Origin: Nitrosomonas communis
GTDB lineage: Bacteria; Pseudomonadota; Gammaproteobacteria; Burkholderiales; Nitrosomonadaceae
Assembly (NCBI RefSeq): GCF_900114745.1
Contig: NZ_FOUB01000024.1
Coordinates: 1-56,976 of the forward strand
DNA: 56,976 nt
Reading direction: 5' to 3'
In this document: positions 11,091 to 20,370 of the stretch, one piece after another
Position numbering within the stretch: position 1 is the first letter of the stretch
How the letters are laid out: every line of letters starts with the position of its first letter
Made by a program: the position numbers and the translations under genes
Notes under the pieces: model-generated
The model's input: the letters and a program-made list of their open reading frames with translations, nothing else
The model's database searches: none
Told to the model about the DNA's origin: nothing

Positions 11091-11309
11091 ATGGCAAAAG
11101 AAGAAACAATTCAAATGCAAGGCGAGATACTCGAAACGCTGCCAAATGCTACATTTAAAGTTAAACTGGAGAATGGTCATATTGTGTTAGGCCATATATC
11201 AGGGAAAATGCGCATGAATTATATACGTATATTGCCTGGAGACAAAGTGACTGTAGATTTGACTCCCTATGATTTAACTAAAGCTAGAATTACCTTTAGA
11301 TCTAAATAA
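11091..11309 (+). CDS. infA: Translation initiation factor IF-1
   Basis: 72 residues, one S1/OB fold. IF-1 occupies the A site of the 30S subunit during initiation. Markers are [36 protein letters not shown] and [18 protein letters not shown]. It is the compact bacterial form and lies between secY and rpmJ, the normal order. Confidence 0.98.
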   Translation: MAKEETIQMQGEILETLPNATFKVKLENGHIVLGHISGKMRMNYIRILPGDKVTVDLTPYDLTKARITFRSK

Positions 11310-11356
11310 ATTCAAGCTTTTAAATAAATATTATTCAATTAAAAAGGAAACATCAA

Positions 11357-11470
11357 TTGAAAGTACTTGCTTCTGTAAAGAAAATATGCAGAAATTGTAA
11401 AATAATTAGACGCCAAAGGGTTGTAAGAGTTGTTTGTATCGATCCCAGACACAAGCAACGACAAGGTTAA
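11357..11470 (+). CDS. rpmJ: 50S ribosomal protein L36
   Basis: 37 residues, read directly from the bases between infA and rpsM. The start is TTG, preceded by AAAAAGGAAA about 7 bases upstream. The zinc ribbon is intact: C11 and C14 (CRNC), C27 and H32 (CIDPRH). L36 completes the large subunit late in assembly. The zinc-binding version means its replacement can be expected to depend on zinc supply; no second copy is in the window. Confidence 0.95.
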   Translation: MKVLASVKKICRNCKIIRRQRVVRVVCIDPRHKQRQG

Positions 11471-11511
11471 TATTTAAGCATTGGCTAATAAATAATATTC
11501 AAGGTGAGTAA

Positions 11512-11871
11512 ATGGCGCGTATAGCCGGAGTTAATATACCTAATCATCAGCACGTCAAAATTGCTTTAACGGCAATTTATGGAATTGGCAATTCAACTTC
11601 ACAAAAAATATGTAATGAATTGGGAATTGAAAATTCCATTAAATTAAAAGATATATCAGAAGCACAATTAGAGCAAATACGCGAAAAAGTTGCCAAATAT
11701 ACTGTTGAGGGTGATCTTCGACGTGAAATATCGATGAATATTAAAAGATTAATGGATCTTGGCTGTTATCGCGGGTTGCGACATAGAAGAGGCTTGCCTG
11801 TAAGAGGACAGCGTACGAGAACGAATGCTCGTACAAGGAAGGGACCAAGAAGATCTGCTAGTACACGATAA
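11512..11871 (+). CDS. rpsM: 30S ribosomal protein S13
   Basis: 119 residues. S13 bridges the head of the 30S subunit to L5 and contacts tRNA. It starts [15 protein letters not shown], has the helix-turn-helix-like [13 protein letters not shown], and ends in the basic [20 protein letters not shown] tail. It opens the alpha group. Confidence 0.98.
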   Translation: MARIAGVNIPNHQHVKIALTAIYGIGNSTSQKICNELGIENSIKLKDISEAQLEQIREKVAKYTVEGDLRREISMNIKRLMDLGCYRGLRHRRGLPVRGQRTRTNARTRKGPRRSASTR

Positions 11872-11906
11872 TCATCTATAAATATTGATTCTAAGGTAAT
11901 AATTTA

Positions 11907-12296
11907 ATGGCAAAGATTCAATCTAGATTACGAAAAAAAGTTAAGAAAAATATTGTTGAAGGAATCGCGCATATACATGCTTCATTTAATAATACAATAG
12001 TTACGATTTCCGATAGACAAGGTAATGCTTTATCGTGGGCAACTTCAGGGGGAGCTGGATTTAAAGGTTCACGAAAAAGTACTCCTTTTGCTGCTCAAAT
12101 TGCTGCTGAACAAGCTAGCAAAATTGCACATGAATATGGAATTAAAAATTTAGAAGTACGTATTAAAGGACCTGGACCGGGTAGGGATTCAGCAGTCAGA
12201 TCATTAAATGCTGCTGGCTTTAAAATTACTAGTATCTCCGATGTTACCCCTGTACCCCATAATGGATGTCGACCACCAAAAAAACGTCGAATTTGA
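11907..12296 (+). CDS. rpsK: 30S ribosomal protein S11
   Basis: 129 residues. S11 lies on the platform near the Shine-Dalgarno helix. [29 protein letters not shown] and the glycine-rich [14 protein letters not shown] are all present, and the end [16 protein letters not shown] contains the asparagine-glycine pair known to form isoaspartate in E. coli. Confidence 0.98.
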   Translation: MAKIQSRLRKKVKKNIVEGIAHIHASFNNTIVTISDRQGNALSWATSGGAGFKGSRKSTPFAAQIAAEQASKIAHEYGIKNLEVRIKGPGPGRDSAVRSLNAAGFKITSISDVTPVPHNGCRPPKKRRI

Positions 12297-12308
12297 GAGG
12301 AATATTTA

Positions 12309-12935
12309 GTGGCTAGAATTCTTGAACCAAAATGTCGGCAATGTCGTCGAGAAGGTGAAAAATTGTTCTTGAAAGGCGATAAATGTTTTTCAAGTAAATG
12401 TGGAATCGAAAGAAGAAATTACCCTCCAGGCCAACATGGTCAGAAAAAGAGTAGAATTTCGGATTATGGATTGCAATTAAGAGAAAAACAAAAGGTTCGT
12501 CGGATTTATGGATTGCTTGAACGGCAATTCCGAATTATTTACAAAAATGCCGACAGAATGCGTGGTGTAACAGGTGAAAATTTGTTACAAATGATAGAGA
12601 GTAGATTAGATAATGTGGCCTATCAAATGGGATTTGGATCTTCAAGATCTGAATCTAGACAAGTTGTGCGACATAATTGTATTTTAGTGAATGGGCGTCG
12701 AGTTAATATTCCGTCCTATCAAGTTTCGCCTGGAGATATTATTGAAGTAGCTGATAAAGCTAAGAATTATCTTAGAATCAAATCATCTCTTCAATCTGCT
12801 GAACAACGCGGCTTTCCTGCATGGTTGGACGTAGATGCCAAAGCTATGAAAGGTACATACAAAATGACACCGGAAAGATCTGAATTATCATCTACTATTA
12901 ATGAGTCTTTGATAGTTGAGTTATATTCAAAATAA
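12309..12935 (+). CDS. rpsD: 30S ribosomal protein S4
   Basis: 208 residues starting at GTG. S4 starts 30S assembly and in E. coli represses the alpha operon. The N-terminus keeps cysteines (CRQCRREG, then KCFSSKC) that resemble the zinc-binding form of S4. The S4 RNA-binding domain follows ([33 protein letters not shown]). It lies between rpsK and rpoA. Confidence 0.98.
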   Translation: MARILEPKCRQCRREGEKLFLKGDKCFSSKCGIERRNYPPGQHGQKKSRISDYGLQLREKQKVRRIYGLLERQFRIIYKNADRMRGVTGENLLQMIESRLDNVAYQMGFGSSRSESRQVVRHNCILVNGRRVNIPSYQVSPGDIIEVADKAKNYLRIKSSLQSAEQRGFPAWLDVDAKAMKGTYKMTPERSELSSTINESLIVELYSK

Positions 12936-12969
12936 TTAATTTTATATCTTTCTAGTTAAGGATTTATAC

Positions 12970-13971
12970 ATGTCGAGTAGCCCGTATCTTATACCTAGAA
13001 TAATAGAGGTTCAGAATATTACTCCTGTCTTGGCTAGAGTGATAATGGAGCCATTCGAGCGAGGGTATGGTTATACATTAGGTAATGCATTGCGTAGAGT
13101 TTTATTGTCATCAATGCCTGGGTCTGCAGCTACAGAAATTCGAATAGCTGGGGTGGTACATGAGTATTCTACGCTTGAAGGCGTACAAGAAGATGTTATT
13201 GACATTCTTCTGAATCTAAAAAATATCGTTTTTAAACAGCATAGTAATACAAAATCTATATTAACATTAAAAAAGAATATAGATGGACCAGTTACTGCTG
13301 CAGATATTGAAAGTACCCATGATGTTGAGATTGTGAATCCTGATCACGTCATTGCGCATATCGTAAAAGGTGGAAATATTGATATGCAAATTATAGTTGA
13401 AAAAGGACGTGGTTATGTTCCGGCTAACGTAAGACGTACGGCAGATATGGATACACAAGTTGGCAGCATATTATTAGATGCTTCTTTCAGTCCAATTAAA
13501 AAGATTAGCTATTCTGTTGAAAATGCACGAGTAGAACAGCGTACTGATTTAGATAAATTAATAATTGATATTGAAACAAATGGATCCGTCGATCCTGAAG
13601 AAGCGATTCGATATGCTGCAAGAGTACTTGTCGATCAATTGTCTGTTTTTGCTGAGCTTGAAACCACTCCTCTTCCTAAGGAGCAGCCTAAAATACCGCA
13701 AATTGATCCGATACTTTTGCGTCCAGTTGATGATTTAGAACTTACCGTACGTTCAGCAAATTGCTTGAAAGTAGAAAATATTTACTATATCGGAGATTTA
13801 ATACAACGTACTGAAGCCGAATTATTAAGAACTCCGAATTTGGGAAGAAAATCACTTAATGAAATTAAAGAAGTCTTAGCAGCTCGAAATTTATCTTTAG
13901 GAATGAAATTAGAAAATTGGCCACCGGCTAATCTTGAAAATCAGGGAAAGGAAACTGGTCATGCGTCATAA
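12970..13971 (+). CDS. rpoA: RNA polymerase subunit alpha
   Basis: 333 residues. Two domains: the N-terminal dimer and assembly domain (residues 1-235, with [22 protein letters not shown]) and the C-terminal domain that contacts UP elements and activators (about 250-325, with [14 protein letters not shown] and [16 protein letters not shown]). The end of the gene overlaps the start of rplQ by 11 bases. Confidence 0.98.
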   Translation: MSSSPYLIPRIIEVQNITPVLARVIMEPFERGYGYTLGNALRRVLLSSMPGSAATEIRIAGVVHEYSTLEGVQEDVIDILLNLKNIVFKQHSNTKSILTLKKNIDGPVTAADIESTHDVEIVNPDHVIAHIVKGGNIDMQIIVEKGRGYVPANVRRTADMDTQVGSILLDASFSPIKKISYSVENARVEQRTDLDKLIIDIETNGSVDPEEAIRYAARVLVDQLSVFAELETTPLPKEQPKIPQIDPILLRPVDDLELTVRSANCLKVENIYYIGDLIQRTEAELLRTPNLGRKSLNEIKEVLAARNLSLGMKLENWPPANLENQGKETGHAS

Positions 13972-14356
13972 AAATGGGCTTAGAAAATTAAATCGCACCA
14001 GTAGTCATAGATTGGCGATGTTTAGAAATATGGCTAATTCATTATTACGCCATGAAATAATTAAGACTACTTTGCCAAAAGCAAAAGAATTGCGAAGAGT
14101 TGTTGAACCGCTTATAACAATAGGTAAAGACCCTACTGTTATAAATAAAAGGTTAGCTTTCAACCGGTTGCGGGACCGCGACATTGTTGTTAAATTATTT
14201 TCTGATCTGGGAACTCGTTATAAGCTTAGAAATGGTGGGTATCTTCGAATCTTAAGATATGGATTTAGGAAAGGCGATAATGCACCTATGGCGATAGTCG
14301 AGCTCGTAGATCGACCTCACGATATCGATATATCTGCTAGTCCAACAGAGGAATAA
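13961..14356 (+). CDS. rplQ: 50S ribosomal protein L17
   Basis: 131 residues from the ATG at 13961. The frame is open further upstream, but the L17 family begins [17 protein letters not shown], and a GGAAAGGAAA site inside the end of rpoA stands just before this ATG. L17 lies at the tunnel exit area of the large subunit. It is the last gene of the cluster; a terminator follows about 70 bases later. Confidence 0.97.
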   Translation: MRHKNGLRKLNRTSSHRLAMFRNMANSLLRHEIIKTTLPKAKELRRVVEPLITIGKDPTVINKRLAFNRLRDRDIVVKLFSDLGTRYKLRNGGYLRILRYGFRKGDNAPMAIVELVDRPHDIDISASPTEE

Positions 14357-14423
14357 AACTCATTCAAATCTAAAATGTTAGATTAAATTTTAATATTTAT
14401 ATACATATTATTAGAATATGATT

Positions 14424-14450
14424 AGGCTACTACAACAAAGTAGCCTTTTT
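14424..14450 (+). terminator. Rho-independent terminator of the ribosomal cluster
   Basis: AGGCTAC (14424-14430) pairs with GTAGCCT (14440-14446) across a 9-base loop, followed directly by T residues. This is a perfect 7-bp stem and fits the end of the rplQ transcript. It also marks the edge of the core region before mobile DNA begins. Confidence 0.85.
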
Positions 14451-14586
14451 ATATATATATGGGGCTCTAAATTAGTAGAAAAATCCTGCTAGTCAAGCAA
14501 TTGTTGTTTGCACAAGAAACTGCATTAATAATCAAACTCCATCCAATAATTCTTTTGATTAAAGAGGAGGTGTTTTTGAGATCATA

Positions 14587-14780
14587 TCATGCACTAATCA
14601 AATGATTCTCGAGCGTATCGACGCTGTCAAATACGCGGTTATGAAAATATTTACCGCGCAGTTTTTCCGAAAGACATTCCTAGGGATTCAATTCAGGTAA
14701 ATACTGTGGTAGGAATAACAAATGGATATCCTCAGGCAAATAGAACTTTAATTCAAGTAATAAGTGCCTTACCGATCAAT
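14587..14780 (-). pseudogene. IS630-family transposase, C-terminal relic
   Basis: Read on the minus strand, this stretch gives LPEDIHLLFLPQYLPELNP, then an in-frame TAG, then KYFHNRVFDSVDTLENHL and a TGA stop at 14587-14589. The block with LPxYxPELNP is the conserved region before the last catalytic acid in IS630/Tc1-type DDE transposases, and the rest is the usual C-terminal tail. The N-terminal two thirds are absent and the acid just after ELNP falls near the TAG, so it is dead. IS630 elements duplicate TA, the same target as the MITE next to it. Confidence 0.75.
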
Positions 14781-14789
14781 TTATCAGCA

Positions 14790-15805
14790 TCTATGCCTGA
14801 TAATCCGCGGAGCACTTCGTAATTTCATTTCCAAATCAACAATGACGCGAAGGCGAGTCGCAGATAGTATAAATCTACGGCAATGTGAAGTCGACAAAGT
14901 CAGTTTTGATTTAGAAATAGAATAAGGCGTCCTAAACCCCAAGTATTTTCTTGGCCTGTTATCAAATTGGTGGACAGCCTCAAACATCTGCCGATTAGTT
15001 ACATGCAGCACGCCCATTACTTTAGGGAAGTATTGGCGTAACAGCCTCCTGGCATTCTCATTCTGGCCACTCTCTGAAGAGTGGTAGGATTTACCAAGTA
15101 TTTTTTTCTTTCAATACTATTCTCCACCTGTTCATGCCTAGCAAACTTCTTCCCATTATCAAAAGTGAAAAAACATGCACCCAATTTTTGAATACACCCA
15201 GCAGAGTGATGTACTGCATGTCATCGCCATTACAGTTCTGTTTGCCGCTGGTAGCGGTAAGACGTAGCTTGGATTTGTTTTCGTCCGCCGTGACTAGCGC
15301 GCCCTTGTGTTCTTGGCCAATCATGGTGTCTGCTGTTGGCTTCCCAGTCACCTAACCGTTCTCGTCGGTTTGCTACCTCAGGGCGTCTATGAATGTCTAC
15401 CGCATTGGGGATGCCCTTACTGCTGCCCGTTAATGCTGCCATAGCGCGTGACCGCTTATCCTTCAGGATATGCTGTGATACATAGTTTATGGCAGACACT
15501 AATCTCAACTTCCCGTTTCAACCTGCCACTGATCTGCTCCGGGCTCCACTGCCCAGGCATCACATTAATATCATTCCCACTTGCTCCATTGCCATTTTGA
15601 TGGCTTTGGGTTTGTTTGTCTGGCGTTGTTTGGCCTTCCTGTTCGCTTGCGTATGACGATAGCCGCGCATCCCCGTGTTTCGTATAAGTTCTTAGCTAAC
15701 GGTGGATTACATGGTTCATTCCCGTGCTATCCGATTCAGCGAATTCTCCTGTTTCAGATGTATTTCAAATAATTTCTTTTCAAGGGTAAGTTGTGCATAA
15801 GCCAT
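14790..15805 (-). pseudogene. IS30-family transposase relic 1
   Basis: Reading right to left from an ATG at 15805, the pieces of an IS30 transposase appear in order: an N-terminal helix-turn-helix part (LTLEKKLFEIHLKQENSLNRIARE, split here by spacing of frames), GMRGYRHTQANRKA, QWSPEQISGRLK, RPEVANRRERLGDWEA, then GQEHKGALVT, YHSSESGQNENARRLL and FDNRPRKYLGFRTPY. The pieces lie in all three frames with several stops, so the gene is dead. MITE copy 1 interrupts its 3' end. About 1 kb, a normal IS30 size; clear terminal repeats were not identified. Confidence 0.85.
14822..14922. mobile_element. MITE copy 1, inserted in the IS30 transposase gene
   Basis: A 101-bp element with near-perfect terminal inverted repeats of about 16 bases (core CATTTCCAAATCA at the left, TGATTTAGAAATAG at the right) and no coding capacity. 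Inside it is an imperfect direct repeat (AAGGCGAGTCGCA and a similar AATGTGAAGTCGACA). It is bordered by TA on both sides (14820-14821 and 14923-14924). Removing the element and one TA restores the IS30 reading frame as TPYEVL, so insertion with TA duplication is directly visible. The same element occurs at 21783-21884. Confidence 0.9.
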
Positions 15806-15910
15806 AAGGTCTCCCGTCAGTGGTATGTCGGAATGTCTTTTACTATACCTTGCTCTTGACCGTTTCCGCTGGAAAGATCCCGGTTTGATAAACGGGTTAT
15901 GCGAACAGTC

Positions 15911-16894
15911 TTATTTACTCTTTATCATGGTCAATTGTTCAGGGTCATTTATACGTTTACCGCCTGATAAAAAGTTATCTGAACTCACGATCCTCTTGCC
16001 AAGTTTCTTTTCTAACGTTCTGGCAGCATCTCCAGCAATTTTGCCACCAGCTTTAGCCGCTTCTGCGTTTCCATTTAACCCTTGTGCATCTGAGGAAATG
16101 GCAATAGCGGTAGTTGATTTTTCACCAAGCATAGTAAATATTAATTCTAAATCAGTCATATGATCTCGTAAACTATGATTTTTTAGACCTTTTACTTTCT
16201 TGTGTGTAGAAACGTCAATACCAAAAGTCTCGCAGGAAATAATATTGGTTAAGTACCCGTATTCCTTATCCTGAACACCTCTATTCTTCCATTCATTAGT
16301 TAATTCTTTGCGAGTTACTATTGATCTAATCCTAGCATCAATCCAATCTTCTGTTCGCCCTTCTATTTGCCATTGGAGAATAGCTCTTTTGACCCCAATT
16401 TCCGGATTTTGTATTTCTTGTATTCGCTCATATCCAACTTTAGCCAGCCACTTTTTAAAAGGTTCGGCTTTTTTTGATGGAATTGACTGTGCTATTCTAA
16501 AAAGGGCTTCAACATTAACTACTTCTGTAGAGTAATACTTCCCATCAGATGCCTTCATTTTCAGTTTTCTGATTTTATTGGAAAGCTCATAAAACTCTTC
16601 TTTTTTAATAAGTTTTGATTTTAAATTTGCCCAATATTTACTCGGTCTATCTGTTTCTGTGATGGCTTCGATTACATCAACTATAGAAAAATACCACTCA
16701 TTTTTATGAAATACTTGTCTAATTTCTTTGTTTTTAAAAAAAGCTAACTGCTCCTCTCCCTCTTTAATAATCTCCGTATTTTCTTCATTTTTAGTAGCCT
16801 CTTTTTTTGTAACTTTTGCGATACGCTTTATTGCCTCATCCATTGGCATATCAAGACTGAAAGATTTTTCATATATCTTCTTATCCTCGTTCAT
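15911..16894 (-). CDS. BRO-N domain protein (DinD / phage antirepressor type)
   Basis: 327 residues. The central part matches the BRO-N fold found in phage antirepressors and DinD-like proteins: IRQVFHKNEWYFSIVDVI at about 57-74, then TDRPSKYWANLKSKL and a YSTEVVNVEALFRIAQSIPSKKAEPFKKWLA segment. The C-terminal half (IEGRTEDWIDARIRSIVTRKELTNEW, then HSLRDHMTDLELIFTMLGE) is the shared tail of DinD-like proteins. An AGGAG site precedes the ATG. It probably binds DNA; whether it acts in phage control or DNA damage is unknown. It stands alone, read opposite to rnr, between two IS30 relics that point away from it, which suggests it arrived as cargo. Confidence 0.8.
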   Translation of the reverse strand: MNEDKKIYEKSFSLDMPMDEAIKRIAKVTKKEATKNEENTEIIKEGEEQLAFFKNKEIRQVFHKNEWYFSIVDVIEAITETDRPSKYWANLKSKLIKKEEFYELSNKIRKLKMKASDGKYYSTEVVNVEALFRIAQSIPSKKAEPFKKWLAKVGYERIQEIQNPEIGVKRAILQWQIEGRTEDWIDARIRSIVTRKELTNEWKNRGVQDKEYGYLTNIISCETFGIDVSTHKKVKGLKNHSLRDHMTDLELIFTMLGEKSTTAIAISSDAQGLNGNAEAAKAGGKIAGDAARTLEKKLGKRIVSSDNFLSGGKRINDPEQLTMIKSK

Positions 16895-17054
16895 TGGATC
16901 AACTCCTTATATAATGCACCCGTTTGTATGTGATAAAAGTCTATTAACTTTTTCACCTTCATCTTGTTTATCAAGTCATTAAGTCAATGAGAAGATTGTA
17001 CAAGATTAAAATATGATCACGCTTTTAATTATCAGATGAGAACAATCTTTCCTG

Positions 17055-17715
17055 TTTAATCAGTACCTTTATGCAGATAAACTGACAGGGGGTGATTGGT
17101 GGCAACCGATGCGCTGTCAGAAACTGCGACGCAAGCGCTATGCAAGCGGGCAGGAACAGCGTGGTAGAATACGCAGCCAGGTCAGCATCGATGACTGGCC
17201 CCGGATGGTTGAGCAGAGCGCGCATATAGGTGATTGGGAGGCGATAGCATGAGCGGCAAGCACCATCAGCAGATACTGGTCACCTTGGCAGAGCGGAAAT
17301 CGCGCTATATTCTGGCTGGCCGATTACCAGCCAAATATGCCGAAGGGTAACAGCAAAGATCAACAATTCTGCTCCGTCCCCACCAGCACAAATGTCATAC
17401 TGTAACATTTGACAATGGCAAGGAATTTGCAGGGCATGAAACTATCGCCTCAGAGCTGGAAGCACCCATCTACCTTGCACATCCCGACCATTCACGGGAG
17501 GGAGGATGGAATGAAAACAGCAATGGTCTACTACGACAATATTTCCGCAGGAATATGAAATTGACTGGGTGTTTCCGAAGAACAAGTATAGCGGGCAGTT
17601 GATTGTATTGCTCACCGACCATACAGTACCTGAATTTAGAACACCGCATGAGGTATTCTTCGGAATGTCGGTAAGTTATACCAAACAGTCAGCAAAAGTT
17701 GCACATCAATTTTGA
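17055..17715 (+). pseudogene. IS30-family transposase relic 2
   Basis: On the plus strand the order is YLYADKLTGGDWWQP, RCQKLRRKRY, SIDDWPRMVEQSAHIGDWEA, then a frame change to HHQQILVTLAERKSRYIL, an in-frame TAA, TVTFDNGKEFAGHE, a WNENSNGLLRQYF block and finally EFRTPHEVFFG with a TGA at 17713-17715. These are the three DDE regions of IS30 transposases. The N-terminal domain is missing. Its sequence differs from relic 1, so the two are separate IS types, and it is oriented the other way. Confidence 0.85.
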
Positions 17716-17861
17716 ATCCACATGATTAAAAATTGGATAAACTGGGGGTTAAATGGATTGTCTAATTTTTAGCCAGTAAAATTTTTTAGGCATATTCTTG
17801 GCATAGAAAATTTATTTAATCAATAATTTTCTATTATAATCAAGATATTGATTATAAATAG

Positions 17862-17946
17862 TGGTGCCCAGAAGAGGACTCGAACCTCCACACCCGAAGG
17901 CACATGGACCTGAACCATGCGCGTCTACCAATTCCGCCATCTGGGC
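17862..17946 (-). tRNA. tRNA-Leu (anticodon CAG)
   Basis: 85 bases on the minus strand including an encoded CCA. The acceptor stem pairs GCCCAGA with TCTGGGC; the discriminator is A. The anticodon loop TTCAGGT is closed by CATGG/CCATG and gives CAG, reading CUG codons. A long variable arm (GTGCCTTCGGGTGT) identifies a class II tRNA, and the T-loop is TTCGAGT. It is transcribed away from rnr. Confidence 0.97.
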
Positions 17947-17981
17947 AATACTCCTAACCTGGTGATTAGGAGCAACTCGTG

Positions 17982-18009
17982 ATTCTATAGGAAACAATTG
18001 TTTTGTCAA
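17982..18009 (-). promoter_or_regulatory. Promoter of tRNA-Leu, overlapping the rnr start
   Basis: On the minus strand TTGACA (18004-18009) and TAGAAT (17982-17987) are 16 bases apart, a near-consensus sigma-70 promoter. The -35 box covers the TTG start codon of rnr on the other strand. The transcript leader of about 30 bases contains a perfect 7-bp hairpin (CTCCTAA at 17951-17957 with TTAGGAG at 17966-17972) just before the mature tRNA. Confidence 0.75.
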
Positions 18010-20180
18010 TTAAGAAGAAAAGTAAGAAGAGTCAGCTACGTAAACATGATCCTTTTTTCGAGCGCGAAAGCGAGCGATATGGCACACCTTTGCCAAGTCG
18101 AGAGTTCATATTACAAGTACTCGAAGAACAAGGCATACCGATAAGCGAAACAAAATTACGTAAGCTGTTGGATATAACCCCAACAGAAACCGAATTTTTT
18201 AATCGACGATTGGCGGCTATGATTCGTGCCGGCCAAATCATGCGCAATCGCAAGGGGGATATTTGTGTCATTGAAAAACTTGAACTGATCAGAGGAACGG
18301 TACAAGGACATAGTGATGGCTATGGTTTCTTGATTACCGATAATGGCGGGCCTGATTTATATCTTAGTGCTAAAGAAATGCATAAGGTGCTTGATGGTGA
18401 TCGTGTCATCGCGCGAGAAATTGGTGTAGACCGTCGTGGTCGTAGTGAATGTGAAATCGTGGAAGTGCTTGAACATGTCAACACACAACTAATAGGAAGA
18501 TTTAATACCGAGTGTGGTATTTTTTTTGTGGTTGCTGAAAACAAGCGTATTAGCCAAGAAATACTGATTCCTCGTGAAGCTACTATGAAGGCTAAGACTG
18601 GCCAGGTTGTAATGGTCCAAATTGTACAACAACCTGATATCCATACCCAGCCTATTGGCCATGTTATTGAAATTCTGGGTGAATACACTTCACCTGGCAT
18701 GGAAATCGAAATCGCATTGCGTACACATGACTTACCCTATGAGTTTTCATCTGAGATAGAGAAGATCTCTGCTAAATTTCCCAAAAAAGTACTAAAAAAG
18801 GAGCTTATCAAGCGAAAAGATATCCGTCATTTCCCTTTTGTTACAATTGATGGTGAAACTGCGCGTGATTTTGATGATGCAGTTTACTGTGAACGGGATG
18901 GAAAAGATTATCGGTTATATGTTGCTATCGCTGATGTCAGTCATTACGTGCATGATGCTGATGCGCTAGACAAAGAAGCATACAAACGAGGCAATTCAGT
19001 ATATTTTCCACAACGAGTGATTCCGATGTTGCCAGAAGTACTCTCCAATGGTTTATGTTCGCTTAATCCGCATACGGATCGTCTTAGTATGGTATGCGAA
19101 ATACAATTAACTACAAATGGTGAATATTTAGATTATCAATTTTATCCAGCAGTCATGCATTCACAAGCTCGCCTTACGTACAACCAGGTCGCAGCAATGC
19201 TGGAAAAACCCAAAGATACTAGTACCAAGCCATATACCGAACTACTGCCGCACATTCAGTTACTCTATAAGATATATCAAATTTTACAGAAAGCACGCAA
19301 GAAACGTGGAGCCATTGATTTTGAAACAATTGAAACCCAAATGATCTTTAACGATCAGGACAAGATTGAGGAGATACTGCCGTTGCAACGTAATGTAGCA
19401 CATCGCCTGATAGAAGAATGTATGCTGGCAGCTAATGTCTGTGCCTCAGATTTTTTGCAGAAGCATAGGCATCCAGTGTTGTATCGTATCCATGAGGGGC
19501 CAGCACCAGAAAAATTAGAGGCACTGCGAGATTTTCTTAAGGAATTTGGCTTGCAGTTAGGGGGAGGGAGTGAACCGCACGCCAAAGATTATGCTAAAGT
19601 TTTAACTAAAATCAATGGTAGAGCCGATGCCCAATTATTACAGACTGTGATGTTGAGATCGTTGCGACAAGCGATATATAATCCTGAAAATATTGGCCAT
19701 TTCGGATTGGCTTATGAAACATATACTCATTTCACTTCACCCATTCGGCGCTACCCTGATTTACTAGTGCATCGCGCCATCAAAGCAGTTCTAAGTATCG
19801 ATACTTATTCACCATCGGTTGGCGGCTGGCATGAGCTGGGTAAGCATTGCTCAATGACAGAGCGTCGCGCTGATGAAGCGACACGTGATGTTGAATCGTG
19901 GCTTAAATGTTTCTATATACAGGATAAAATTAATGATTGCTTCGATGGTGTTATCAGTGGTGTCACTGCATTCGGTTTATTTGTTGCACTCGATCAAATT
20001 TATGTAGAAGGATTAATCCATATATCAGAGCTACCCAGCGATTACTTCCATTTTGATAGCACTAAACACATGTTGTATGGTGAACGCACTGGAAAAAAAT
20101 ATCGCTTGGGTGACCGTTTACATGTCAAACTTGTAAGGGTTGACTTGGAAACTCGCAAAATAGACTTTGTTCTTGCTTGA
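18003..20180 (+). CDS. rnr: Ribonuclease R
   Basis: 725 residues. RNase R is a processive 3'-to-5' exoribonuclease that degrades structured RNA, including rRNA and tmRNA targets. In order: a winged-helix N-terminal domain (about 25-85), cold-shock domains (about 88-250), the RNB catalytic domain with the acidic cluster DGETARDFDDAVY at about 281-293, and an S1 domain (about 645-722). It ends soon after S1 (RKIDFVLA), so it lacks the long lysine-rich tail of the 813-residue E. coli enzyme. The start is a TTG with AGGAAA 8 bases upstream; no other start codon lies nearby. rlmB follows in the same direction, as in E. coli. Confidence 0.95.
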   Translation: MSIKKKSKKSQLRKHDPFFERESERYGTPLPSREFILQVLEEQGIPISETKLRKLLDITPTETEFFNRRLAAMIRAGQIMRNRKGDICVIEKLELIRGTVQGHSDGYGFLITDNGGPDLYLSAKEMHKVLDGDRVIAREIGVDRRGRSECEIVEVLEHVNTQLIGRFNTECGIFFVVAENKRISQEILIPREATMKAKTGQVVMVQIVQQPDIHTQPIGHVIEILGEYTSPGMEIEIALRTHDLPYEFSSEIEKISAKFPKKVLKKELIKRKDIRHFPFVTIDGETARDFDDAVYCERDGKDYRLYVAIADVSHYVHDADALDKEAYKRGNSVYFPQRVIPMLPEVLSNGLCSLNPHTDRLSMVCEIQLTTNGEYLDYQFYPAVMHSQARLTYNQVAAMLEKPKDTSTKPYTELLPHIQLLYKIYQILQKARKKRGAIDFETIETQMIFNDQDKIEEILPLQRNVAHRLIEECMLAANVCASDFLQKHRHPVLYRIHEGPAPEKLEALRDFLKEFGLQLGGGSEPHAKDYAKVLTKINGRADAQLLQTVMLRSLRQAIYNPENIGHFGLAYETYTHFTSPIRRYPDLLVHRAIKAVLSIDTYSPSVGGWHELGKHCSMTERRADEATRDVESWLKCFYIQDKINDCFDGVISGVTAFGLFVALDQIYVEGLIHISELPSDYFHFDSTKHMLYGERTGKKYRLGDRLHVKLVRVDLETRKIDFVLA

Positions 20181-20370
20181 AAACCAAAAAAATCATAAAA
20201 CTCAAATTTTCTGGCTCTATATGAATTTTAGTGGGTACGAGCAAGGAACACCCAGTGATTAATTGAGACTATCTTAGCTGCTTCGCAAACGCTAACTAGA
20301 ACGTACAATTCTTTTAGATAATTGTTTAGGATGCAGTATTTTTAACAATCCTCCTAAGCGAGCGACAAAC

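Noticed and set aside
15134..15772. Plus-strand open frames over IS30 relic 1
   Set aside because: They are antisense to recognisable transposase residues and have no start signals.
16895..17050. LexA box before the BRO-N/DinD-like gene
   Set aside because: No CTGT-N8-ACAG pattern was found, so damage control cannot be claimed.
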